In this document: positions 11,881-23,397 of the stretch, piece by piece | Layout of the letters: the number at the start of each line of letters is the position of its first letter | Position numbering within the stretch: position 1 is the stretch's first letter | Assembly: GCA_963971225.1 (NCBI GenBank) | Contig: OZ020268.1 | Coordinates: 38,199,348 to 38,263,347, forward strand | Length of the DNA: 64,000 nt | Source of the DNA: Melieria omissa | Lineage: Eukaryota > Arthropoda > Insecta > Diptera > Ulidiidae | Reading direction: 5' to 3' | Made by a program: the position numbers and the translations under genes | The notes under the pieces: model-generated | The model's input: the letters and a program-made list of their open reading frames with translations, nothing else | Told to the model about the DNA's origin: nothing | The model's database searches: none

Positions 11881-13463
11881 GAAATTAAGTTAAGTGAATC
11901 ATGCAGCTTTGGGTATTTCTATTTCAAAACTTTACTTCCCAACGTACTGAAAAGCTATAGGAAAGACACTAAGGTAAAATAAAGATGATTAAAGGTAACT
12001 CAATGTTTTCAAAACAAGTTACATCCTTAACAATTAGCATTTTGCCATAAAAAAATATTTTATCACGACTTTATTATTACTGATTGCTGTTTACATCTTT
12101 GCAATGAGCAACTTGGACCAATTTACGACGAAACACATATTTTAGTATTTCTTGAGAGTTTGTAAACTTAAACACTGGCATTCAGCTTATCTCAGGCACT
12201 CGAATGCTGTGATTACAGCGAAATCGATGGCTACTGTACAGAGTTGAACGCCGGCGTCGCGATTTTCAAAACCAACAAATAACTATTTGGCCATTCGCTG
12301 ATTCGATGCTGTGTGGCCCTGAGTGTCTCATCAGCAGACGTAATTGAATATTTTTTAATGCACATTTTTCGGTTTACGGGCCAATAAGTAGTCGTTTTCG
12401 TACTCATTGTAAAGTTAAACACCGATGATGACGATGGCGTTGCGCGGGCGCTTTCGTTTTCATGCTCACGACCGTCGCGGCTTTTTCACGCATTTTTAGG
12501 CCACTAAAATTTATAATGAGAAATTTGTAGGTAAGGAAAATAGCAACAGTTGCTAAGCATTTGTACAATTACTGCACATTTGTTGTTGTTAATTGCTGTT
12601 TGTTATCTTAAGTGAGTTTGGTGTTTGCCGGTGTAGAGTTACGTGTTGTTGTGTTGCTGTTGTTGTTGTGGTTGTTGAATTTACACCACTGACTTTCTTT
12701 TCGACTCGTTACGGCAAACATCAGCAATTGAACTGCTTGCGTTGCCATGGCTACTGCAGCAGTTGTTGTTTTTTTTATTGTTGATGTTGTTGCATTATTG
12801 TTGCATTTAATGAAAACGTTCGTCAATGGCGGCTTTGATTTTGGTTTTTAAATGCACAACTGCACGCGATTTGCCAGATATATTCCAAATCATATATACC
12901 AATGCATTTTTATATATGTATGTATGTGTATATATATGTGATCATCTGGTTTTAACAACGACGCCTAATGAAGAGCGGCATTTGCTTTTCTTGTTCCTCT
13001 GCTGCTCCTCAGCATATTTTGCTGACTTTTTTCAGCTTTGTTGCCACATTTACTTTCTACTTTTCATAATCAGCAAACTTGGCCATCTGTGTGGTGTTTG
13101 ATGGTAAATAAGTTATAGTGAGGTGTTTCTTGTGGTTTTTTCCCGTTTTTGATATAATTTGTTTACACAACATATCACTTGAGAAGTATTTGATTAAATA
13201 TTTTATTAAACTGTTATTGCATTTAATTGAATGACTTTTGACGTTTTCATTTGCTTGAAGGTGTTTTGCATGTTTTCAAATTGAATCAAATTATGCTGAC
13301 AATTCTATCAGGAGTTGATTCATAGGCGATTCGAAAGATTTGAGTTTAAACCCTCAGACAAGCATTTTCACAGACTAACCCCTAAGCCAGTCGCCATCAA
13401 ATGCGACCTAATAGTTCAAAAGTTACAGTTGTCCAAAGTTACTATCAAACTTGCTAAGTTTAA
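11881..13463. other. Non-coding stretch with simple repeats
   Basis: Nothing gene-like is supportable. TTG/TTGTTG microsatellites occur at about 12580-12600, 12644-12672 and 12778-12800, and a TATG/TATA run at about 12909-12940. The 60-110 codon frames here are low-complexity translations of these repeats or share no motif with known families. Confidence 0.5.
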
Positions 13464-13700
13464 CCCTTTCGGGACTACTGGGATAATACGTCCCAGCAGG
13501 TTTTTAATGGCCCTCAAAACAATTATTGAAATCTCACGACCCACGCAAAATATTTTTTCGATTACGATGTTCCCGCATAGAAGAATGATTTCAGAATATG
13601 TGAGCATCCAATATAATTTTCTAACCCTAACATTCATAGCATGAGAATAATTCTACTGAGAGTGTTTTGCATTTCAAAAATAAACTCCGTCCCGAAAGGG
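13464..13700. mobile_element. TTAA MITE, 'ccctttcggga' family, copy 1
   Basis: A 237-bp element with perfect terminal inverted repeats, ccctttcgggac at the left and gtcccgaaaggg at the right (allowing one mismatch inside), flanked by TTAA at 13460-13463 and 13701-13704. Two further copies at 36551-36787 and 39457-39698 match along their full length. The TTAA duplication and the CCC start point to a piggyBac-type non-autonomous element. Confidence 0.9.
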
Positions 13701-13704
13701 TTAA

Positions 13705-14370
13705 GGCCTCTAAATCTTCTATTCTTATTGACTTTAAAATACATCTTTTGATTTTTTCAATTTTTTGTTGGGATATCGCGTAGATTGAGCCTCTTTTGAA
13801 AACCTGAAACCTTCTACTATGTCAACTATTTCATTTTATTTCATTTATTTCAAGTCTATAGTAAATGAACTTACAGACTAAGCAAACAACAATTTATGAA
13901 CTTACAAATATAATAACAATGGGAATATAACTTAAGAATAGAATACCAATAAGAATTACGTTATTTCAGACCTCTAACTCCTAAATTATTGCTTCAAACG
14001 TACCAAATTTTGGGCCTCTGCCTCTTCTAGTTTAGGAATTAAGGGCATTTTAAGATTATCTATTGCCTTTTTCAACTTTTCGTTTAGATAGCGAGGCAAT
14101 CAAACCTATATTGGAAAGCTGAAAACTTCTACTATCCAACGCACCATATTTCATACCTCTAGCTCAAGAGTTGTGTCGTCGTGTCAAGTTTTGGGCCTCT
14201 AACTCTTCTATTTCAGCAACTAAGGACATTTAAAGTTAATCTATTGACTTTTTCAACTTTTCCTCGGGATATTGAGAGCTTTCATCTCATTTTAGAAAGA
14301 ATCTACTATCCAACGCACCATATTTCAGACCTCTGGCTTTTATAGATCAGAAGTTACAAGTATTCGAAGT
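13705..14370. repeat. Short diverged tandem repeat, period about 180 bp
   Basis: Three to four units each contain gggcctctaactcttctat, attgactttttcaactttt, and then acttctactatccaacgcac followed by catatttca. Well-matched parts lie at 14128-14170 and 14306-14340, and at 14010-14100 and 14189-14280. The first unit (from about 13705) is the most degenerate. Confidence 0.7.
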
Positions 14371-15399
14371 TAAAATCAAACCTCAATCAAGTTTGCAGGA
14401 AGTGGAAGTGTTCATAGATACCGATGAAACCATACTTCCCGATATACCTGCTAAATATCCCTTTGTTACAGAAGTTGTGTGTGGCAAATATGGTTTCAAA
14501 TGGCATTAGACTCAAGAACTGTGTACGGACCCCACTCCAATTGAAATCCTGTTACCGACACAACCTAACTACTACCTTACCTTCTCTACTTCTAAATTAC
14601 CTTCTCTGATTGTGCAGGGGTATTAACCAAGGTCGACCAACTAGTGACCTAGTGGATCCCTTTTTGTACCTCTGTTCGTGTAAGTGATCTGACGATTGGC
14701 TATAAATATTGATCCCTTTCTTTATAACTATGTCAGGTGTTTTCCCCAGAAGAGTTTTGTTACTAATGATCCCTATGATCCTCTGGTATAAAGGTTGAGG
14801 CATTGAGGTGCCTCCTGTAGGTTCGATGCCCCCTAATACTGATCAAAATTTTCTACAGTGAGAAGTTTCAGTTCACCTTTTGTGGTGTCTCAAAGTTATT
14901 CAGTTGTCAACCAGAACATTGGCCTTCAAATCGCTTAATCCAATTCTGGGTTTGGATTCACAGAAGACAATTCTGATTAGTTAATTCAGCCGCTTGCTTA
15001 GAACCGAGAAAAGGATGTCTCTGTCCCAACATGTGCCTCGGGCTCTCTCAGGCTCGACCTGCTGGGTTTATGAATGCATTCCAACGCTAGTTTGAAGGTA
15101 CTATTCTTACTTACTTTCTTCTTAGTTAATCACCGTCTGGTTTCTCAGCGTTAAAAAAGATCGATCTAATAGACTCCTGTCAGCCAATTTGGCCAATGCA
15201 CGAGTCAGTCCAAGCGATTCTATCTGAGTTACCAGCACGTCTCGAGTTAGTTGCAGGGTGCAAGCCAGATTCTGTTCTTTCGAAAAGATTTCGAGTCAGA
15301 TCCATTTCAAACAGATGGGGAAATCGGAGCGGGTTTACAACTTCTTGTCGAACATGGGTAAAGTTTATAATAAGTAGTTCAAAAATCTTAAAAAAAAAA
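14371..15399. other. Non-coding stretch
   Basis: No coding region or known repeat can be defended. The 61-71 codon frames here have no recognisable motif. Confidence 0.4.
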
Positions 15400-15790
15400 T
15401 CTGCGAGGTAAACGATGGATTAATAATATTTAGTTTGTATGGAGAAACAAGATTTTATGGACCTTTTGACTTCAAAATTGGTAAAAACACTTGCAATCGA
15501 ATATAATTAAATACGTGTTTTTCCGTTTTTTTCTTATCAAAATCTGACGGCGTCAACCATGGGTTAATAGTTTGCGTGGAAAAACAGGATTTAATGAACC
15601 AATTGACTGAAAAATTTGGGGAAAGCAATTCAAATGAGAAATAATTAAACCTTAGTATTTTTCATCCAAATCTGAACGGGTCAACTTAGGGTTAAGAAAA
15701 ACATGATTTGCTGGGCCATTGACTTTTGACTTGAAGAAAGTACTTTGAGTACTTATTCAATGCATATTTTTCAACATCAGAGGCGGTAAA
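15400..15790. repeat. Dispersed ~160-bp tandem family, locus 1
   Basis: Two to three units built from 'aatctgacgg.gtcaacnatgggttaa', 'agtttgtatggagaaacaagatttnatggacc' and 'ttgacttcaaaattggtnaaancacttcaa' (parts only). The same blocks in the same order recur at 35190-35815 and at 43960-45430, so this is one repeat family at three places. Confidence 0.75.
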
Positions 15791-17959
15791 AAGTTTATTT
15801 GAAATAAAAGTTCTTAAATACAAATATAAAGTTTGTAAGAGATTAAAAATTTAAAAAAAAAAATCTTAATATTTATGGCAAAACAATTCAAAGCACAAAA
15901 ATGCCATTTTATTCGAAAAAGCAGCGACGTTTTTGTGCCACAAATATTCCGAAGGCCATGGGACGAGGTTAAGCAGCCAAACTGAATTTGACGTATTGAT
16001 ATTCAAATCTTTGACATTTAGAAAACTTGACACATTGTACGAAAATATAATTTAATGATGTCCGAACTCAATTGTTTCTGTCAGCTGTCATTGTCATCAT
16101 ACAAAATACATTTTTGCAAGTCGTGAAATCGTGATCAGCTTTTGTGTTGCTATTTTTAGTAGAAAACATTAAATTTTCATTTGTGTGCATAACAAAAAAG
16201 TAGTGCAAACACATTCGAAAGCAAATCATGTGCGCTGATCATTCAAGTGTGGCTGAATATCTCGTTTAGCTCGAAGTTTTCGATGATAAAATTTGCATTT
16301 TGTCAAATGTCGGCGCACCGCCGAAATTGAATGCGGCAAGTGGTGACAGTTTGTATTACAGTTACCAACTTTCGCCTGTTCAATTGATTTTATTTTGCCG
16401 GCTGAGAGGATTTCACAAAAATATTGCACGAACAGTGAAATTTCGTATCTTTCACTTTGCAGTGCAGTGTTGTTTCGGTTTCGGTGAAACTGTAAGCAAT
16501 ACGGATTGCAACAGGATTTCGGAGCAAGTAGGCGTCGAATTCTGGTAATTTGCATCAAACCAGAGGATGATAAGTTTGGTTAATAATGTTGCAGCGATAA
16601 GTGAAGAGAGAAATCGGCTTTCATTATTTGTTTGCGTGTGTCAATGAGTTTGTTGGTGCGAGATATGTAAAGAAGTAAATAATGAGTTAATGTTTGTGTA
16701 AAGCCATGTAAAAATCAGTCAAACAATCTTTCAATTAAGCAAAACTTTATCATGATTTTAAATCCCTATGGCAACAACGATTGTGAGCCCTCAGTTGCTA
16801 AGGCAAACTGCCTCAAAGTGTTCACTAAAAGTCTCCAAACGATTTAAAATTCTTCACTTGCCCAGCCAAATTATGCGCATCTCGTTTGTCACACACAATT
16901 TCCGCGATATTTAAAGTGCTTAACATCGCTTTGTGACTTATTCACAAACGTGTTTCAAATAAAGTGTGGCGATAGACAGCAAACCAGAAACAGCGATTCA
17001 TTAAAATTCCTTTCAAAAACCTCAAGAATCAAATTCTTTAAAATGCATTAGTCGAAGACTTGACTTGACAGGTTTGTTCTTTTTGTTGGAAACAAATGAA
17101 AACAACACCATCGCTGACTCATTCAAATGGCACTTTCGAGTCTTGAGCGACAACTAAAACATGTAAATTGCAAACCGACCGAGCGACATTTGGTCTTTAA
17201 CGGTGATCTCATCGCAACAGCGACTGTGAATCGTGCAAACAACTACAAAATTCTAGCCGCACCACACTTAATGATTAAAAATGGTTTTGGCGCAAACTCA
17301 TCAATTTTTCTTTTACATTAATTTAATCGCTCCGGCAAAAACTTAATAAATTGCTTTTTGTGCCCATGTGGGCGCCCGCAACAAAATTATAACCGATGCC
17401 TTCAAGTGCGACGGCCACATTGCACTTGTGCCCAAAAAGTTGTTACGAGAGCCAGTCGAGTGTTTAATTGAATTGCGCCGTTCACGTTTTCGCGCGGCTT
17501 AAAAATCATAGCCAGCCGCAATGCCGCCTGCAGCCAGCACAGACGCGAGTCCGACTAGTGGACCCCACTTGCATGTATGGGAAACAAACAAACTGATGTG
17601 GGAGTAAACTGACCTGCAGTCTGCTGCCCAGAAATTGCTGGCCGGTGTCGTCGTTGCCGCATGGAGCTCATTATGTCGCTGCTCTATGTGTGTGTGTGCG
17701 TGTTGGCGCCGTCTGTTTGCCAATGCATTTTAACAACATTTGCATTTTCGCTACTGTTTGCAAATTAAATTAATATGCGCATATTTTTCGCATACTTAAG
17801 CCAGCTCCATGGCAATAAAGTCCTTAATGCTGATTGGCCACTTGTTGTGATCCTTTGGGCCTTCATTGAGTGTCTGCAGCATGAAGCTCAAAGGGTTAAT
17901 AAGCTTATTTTTCATCAATAAATAAGACTTGTTTAAGTTAAACTTTCTATAGAAAAACA
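15791..17959. other. Non-coding stretch
   Basis: No gene supported. Overlapping frames on both strands at 16226-16558 have no known domain. A CA/GT-rich stretch lies at about 17688-17702. Confidence 0.45.
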
Positions 17960-17982
17960 TTTAATTTTTAATTAATGTTTAC

Positions 17983-18010
17983 TTTTTCTCTTTTTTCATT
18001 GCAGGTGAGT
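17983..18010 (+). promoter_or_regulatory. Candidate recursive splice site (ratchet point)
   Basis: A long pyrimidine tract (ctttttctcttttttcatt) runs directly into gcag, and the very next bases are gtgagt. This gives a consensus 3' splice site abutted to a consensus 5' splice site at 18004/18005. That zero-length exon layout is the defining feature of ratchet points in long fly introns. A second donor, gtaagg, follows at 18041, so an optional 36-nt exon (18005-18040) could form. That 36-nt segment is noncoding, with stops in all frames that would matter. The + strand orientation matches the chitinase gene whose first exon is missing. Whether it is used cannot be seen from sequence alone. Confidence 0.6.
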
Positions 18011-18041
18011 TTGTAATGAAAAATTGCAGTTGAAAAGAAAG

Positions 18042-19261
18042 TAAGGTTGATTTTTCATATTCAATAAAAGTTTGGATGAGGTATGATTATTAGTTCATAT
18101 AAGTACAAAATTTTGTAAAAAATGCATTAAGTTTTATATATAAAATTTATTGGCTAAAGGCAGATTATCTCACATGGTTCATTGAGGTCGAGTAGGTTTC
18201 TAGCGCTTTTAGATCGAAAATGTAAGATGTCCTTTAAGTTTTACATGTAAAGACACAATTCACGCATCTACATTGAAGAGAACTGCTAATCTTTAAGAGC
18301 TTTGGGTTAAGGAAAGTCTTAAATTTTGATTAGGAATTTTCCAGAATGTAGATATGTGATGTTTATTGAAGCCTTAAACTTACATTAACCCACATAAGAG
18401 GAGCTTAGATTAATCTTAGCAAGATTATAGAAGTGAACCAGGTGGAATGACGGCCTCTGCTTTGTATTACAAAAAGAAAGATATTTAAAAAATTATATGT
18501 CATTTACATGACTCAAAAAATGTAACCCTGAGTAATACACAACAGTTTCAAACTTGGTTGCATTTCAAAGAAAATGTTTTTAATAGGCAAAGTTTATATT
18601 TCAAATTTTACGTTTTAAGCTTCGATGTGGTCATTTTAGCAACATTCCATAAGAAATTTTTTAATTTGTATACTCGAACCCTGTATTTTATAGTGTTTTT
18701 CTATGAGAGCAACCACATAGTTTTGGCTGTAATAATTACTTAAACATAAAACTTTTTACGCATAACAAAAATTTGAATATTTCTTTATTTACTCCAACCA
18801 AAATTGAAAAAAGTATCAAAATTGAAGGAAAACGTCAAATTAAAAAGTTCTCTAAATTTGTCTGCTTCTTCTTCTTTTACTATGTCAAGATATACCCTTA
18901 AATAAACGTGTATTCTTCTCTTCTTTAATTTTAAATATTCAGTTTATTAATTTCGTATTTTTCCTAAAACTTCAAACTATTCTAAGGTCCCACAAAAAAT
19001 GTATTCTTGAAACCACAGACAGTTCAGACGTCCACAAAATAGCAATGTGCCATATGGCAACAAAATAGCGAAAGGGTTAAACAAGAAAATTCTAGGGAAT
19101 CGTTGCTGTATTGGCAGCAGCACATCTGACATAATAAGTTTTGTCCTAAATCATGATTCGATATATGACAAATGCGATCCTTGGGCATATTCATAACGTT
19201 TGCAATATCTTCAAACCTCACTGTTTGCAGTTTCTGAACGTTACGAACGTTCATTGTCTCT
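18042..19261. other. Non-coding stretch
   Basis: AT-rich sequence without a supportable gene or repeat boundary. Confidence 0.45.
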
Positions 19262-19612
19262 CAAGTTGGTGGGTTGGTAGGTAGATTGCAATGGCTGCCT
19301 CTGTATGGGCCCTTTGTGATACCACAAATTCGACCCGTTTATGCAACACTGTGTTTTTTCAACACACATTTCAAACGGTTGGGGGAATGGGAGGGGACCC
19401 TCAGTTTTACGCCGAACCCGAACGACAGTTTTTGGCAACTTTTCTTTCACACTTTTGCGATTCTTGTCATTCTTATCTGCTTCATCTCATCTCATCTGCG
19501 ATTCTTGTCATTCTCATATGCCAGAAAACAGCCCGAGCCAGAAATCGAACCTAGGGTCTCTGGTGTGAGAAGCCGGCGCACTACCCGCTGGACTATCGAG
19601 GCCGGCTTTGTG
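19262..19612 (-). mobile_element. tRNA-derived SINE, head type A
   Basis: Read on the minus strand, the element begins with a tRNA-like head: gccggcctcgatagtccagc, an A-box-like tagtccagcgggtag and a B-box-like ggttcgatttc. The body then contains, read on the plus strand, cagttttacgccgaacccga. The same head and body occur in the opposite orientation at 33800-34225. The boundary away from the head is approximate. Confidence 0.75.
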
Positions 19613-22600
19613 GTATAACTTATCGCAAAAAGGTTATCGAGAATGTGGGCTACACTTCAATGAATCAAAGAACGATTTGAGAGCTGTTGGGTTAATGCAG
19701 TAACGAAATTTTTGACAGAAAATGTTTTTTTATTTTTATGAAAAAATACAAAGCCGTGTCTAAACCTGGTCGACTGCATAGTGAAACAAACCAAGTGATC
19801 CAAGTAGAGACAAAACTCTTATTTTAAGAAAATTTTTGCCAAATAAGTTTTTTCAAATGTCTTTTCTATCATTAAACTAAATACTTAAAAAAATTGTACC
19901 TGAAAAGGATCTAAGAACAATATTAATTTATTCACAACTCTGGTCTCTTGTTTTCCCTCAAACACTTTCACGCTTTGTTAGAAAAAAATTCAGATTAACT
20001 CTTTGCTCAACTTAATTCGAAATTAAAATATTCGTAGAACACAACAAACACTCATTTAATTACAAGGAATTTACGCACAAATTCCCAAAACTAGGCTCTT
20101 AAACAAATATTTAAAGAGGAAATGACAGATGTAGATATCAACTTAAAAAAAATCCAACGATTCCTATTTCGATTTGTGCCTTGAAAATATTGTGTCAAAG
20201 TTTAACTTATAACTTCTTTACCGTCTTTTTTGTTTCGTGTGTAATTTGGTACAGAAGGATGTATATTTGCAGTTGCAGTTATATATACAATGCGTAATCT
20301 ATTTTCAAAAGTATGCTTTGCTTTTCTTTTGCTTTTTTGTGTAATTTTGTTAATTACAGTAAAGAGATTTTGAAAACATTAAATTTATACTTAGTTTATT
20401 TTCGCTTTCACACACATCAAACCAATACAAAGTGGACGTTTCAGGTCAAATTCGTCATAACTATTTTTCTAATTACTTAATTGAGTTCTCTGCACATTAG
20501 TTCATAAAGAAAATTGTTGCACAGGTATACAAATCAATTTTTCACTGTCCACTGAAAAGTCGATGTTGATGTTCATTGAGAATCACTTATGTACACTGAG
20601 TCTCCCTGAAGTTGAGTTCCTCGATCTAGCAATAAGGAATGGAACGTAATAGCAAATGAGAGAGGTTCAAATCATTCCTAAAAAATACGTTCCTTCAATG
20701 GTTTAACAAACCCGCTGTAAGGTTACTTACAGAAGTTGTCATTGAACATTTTTCAAGTTATCATTAAAGTTGTCATGATGAATAAGAGTTGAAGCCAACT
20801 CATCACTTTCCATGTCGATGTCCAGGGCTCCAGTCAAAGCGATTTAAATATTTAGGGTCAAGCTGCCTCATAGATCAAATCATCGATCCGCCAAAATATC
20901 ATCTGCGACAGAAATGCTTCAACAGGGAAAATACTTTGGTTTCATACTGGAACCTCGGGATAAAAGAGTTGCCTACTGCTGGCACTCGCAGAGGACACAT
21001 GCAATGGCCAACAATGGTTTCAAATAGAAGTAAAGGCTTTTCTTGTTCGCCCTCGGAATTTAACCTAACTTAACCTAACTTGGATATATATTTTAAACTT
21101 ATTTATTTCTATTTAAACATATAATCCTTTCCACGCTCATTAAACTTTCTTAACATTTTCTGCCATAATCTGAATACACTTCACCGAATAACTCCTAAAG
21201 AAAAAATCTTTTGAATGTCTTTGACGGCATTTCAAAGTGGCCTACGGCGTTCATAATTCATCTCGGCATGCCAACCGTTAGTATCGTCGGCTGGCCAGTG
21301 GGCAGTGGCATCTCTATTCGAAAGCTGGCCAGCGCAACTCCGCGTAGCTGCTGTCCAAGTGAGGCGCAAACTATTTAAACGGCTCGTTGCCACATTTTGA
21401 TGCATTAATAATGACACTAATGGCTGCGTTCGTAGAGTGGAAAAATGCTAATAGCGCATCGAGTGTCTATTTTGTATTAAAAGAGGCGGATGACTTGTAC
21501 AAATATTTAAATAATTTATAATTGATGGCACTTGAATGTTGGCGCCATGCAAGTGATCGTTGCAAGTGATGGCACTGCGAGAAGATGCAATGTGGTTCAA
21601 CAAGAAAACGTGTTAAGGTGTTTGCAAAGACAGATATTTGTCTCTCTTTTCGTTTTAATTCATTTAAATTGCCATTTAATTCTTATACCTCACATTAACT
21701 GGGTTTCATTAAATCCTTTCAAATAGTCTTCACTACTTCTTACTCACTTTAATTGACTCAAATATTATTGTCAAATCTTACAAACCTTAAAACAACATTG
21801 TCCAATTTTAACACCAAATTAAACCAAAAACACAAATCATTCCAAATCAGTTTTTTGTTTTGCATTTAAAGTGCGTCTTTTCCATTTGAATCATTTCCAT
21901 TTGTCGTCTGTCTGTCTGTGCTACGAACAAATGCAAACTGCCAGCCTGCAGCAATTTGAATTCCATTTAGCAAACGTTGCACATATATGAACATGAAATT
22001 GTGCAACCGCAGCCTAAACTCACATGTCGTCTTAGGAGCCAAGCAGCCAACATTGAAAAGTAGCATTTTATCTTTGGGACAACTGTGGGAACACGGCTTG
22101 CAATTGTTGCTTCATTTTGCTCCCCTTACGGAAAACTATGGGCAGACATGTGTGCGTGTGTGTGTGTGTGTTTGAGTGCATTTAAAACAGAGCGCGTGAA
22201 GAGAATTTTGTTTAGGATTTATGGCGTTGCAAGTTATTTTGTAATTACCATAGAAAATAGAAATACAAAAACCCAAACGAGACTGCATGACCGACGGATT
22301 AAGTCGGCTGATGATGGCAAGAATTGTATATTTAACTTTTCATAAGACAGCAATGACAGTTATAAATTACAGTTTTGAAAGATTTGACGCATCATGACTG
22401 AAATTAATACCCACTTGCTGTATTGTTATTGCTTTTTGTGAGAGATGAAAATTGTTAAAATTTGTGTTCAATTTTTGAACGTGGGAAGCGTTTGATGGTT
22501 TATTTTGTTGAAGGATTTGTCAAGATAAAGTTTTAAAGTTTTGTTTCATCTTAAATTTTATATATTTTTTAAATTATTTTTCATGTAATGGTAAATAAGA

Positions 22601-22742
22601 GAATGTACGAGTAAGTAGGAGTGAATTCTGAGATTTGTGTCGAGATGCAAGATTTTTTTTCGTATGGTTCTTTGTTCTTTACAGAGAAGAATTAATTTTT
22701 TTTCAACCTAAATTAAAAAAGTTGAAAGCACGAAATTCGACA
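19613..22742. other. Non-coding stretch
   Basis: No gene supported. aacctaacttaacctaact lies at 21063-21081 and a GT microsatellite at about 22150-22172. The patch 20789-21073 resembles dispersed repetitive sequence, but I could not align it to a second copy with confidence. Confidence 0.45.
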
Positions 22743-23397
22743 TATAGGGTCGGTTTGGGAAGATTTCCAGTAAAAATGATCCAGTAAAAAATATCAGGAG
22801 AGTAAGCCAGCTTACGCTCCGTATAATCAAACTATCCAAAAAAGTAAACAAACAGCAATTTGTAAGAATTTGTAAGTTTTAACTCTTGGTTACTCCACTG
22901 GGACTTGGTCCACTCACAATACACAGTAAAAAGTGTGTAAACATGAGGTTTAACGAATGAAACAGCTGATCTAAAAGGGAAAATTCAGTTGAAATAGAAA
23001 TTTAATGCAAAAGGCAAATGGTTCGTTGGGCTCAATCTACGATTCTTCCCTTTCAGCTGCAGCAAGTAAAGCTGAGCAAAACGGTTGTTGGTCAGCAGAC
23101 TCGCGAACGCACAATTTCTTTGCTGAATGCATTTTCCTCCAAATGTTTACAAAATTTCTTTTTCTGCAGTCGATCATATAGCAACCAGTCATATATTTTT
23201 CTTGTTCTTCTTCTTACTGGCAAAAAGTTACTGGACAAACTTTCTCCAGTAAAAACTTGCAAGTTCTCACAAAATGAACTGTCACTTTACGCTCTCAGTT
23301 TGTCTCTCGTTACTGGAGATTTGGCGTAAGCAAACAGGATCTAGTAAAAATGTTTAAAAATTTGTACACATTATTCGTTGCCAAACAGACCTATAGT
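22743..23397. mobile_element. Probable MITE with 'tataggg' ends
   Basis: The left end (tatagggtcggtttgggaa) and the reverse complement of the right end (ctataggtctgtttggcaa) form an imperfect inverted repeat of about 20 bp. Inside, 'ccagtaaaaa' and 'actgg' strings are repeated in both orientations near both ends. No clear target duplication is visible, so the superfamily is open. Confidence 0.55.

Noticed and set aside
12525..12545. Possible ratchet-like tag|gtaagg at about 12530
   Set aside because: No pyrimidine tract precedes it, unlike the site at 18004. Similar strings in the 10388-11880 array are just repeat units.
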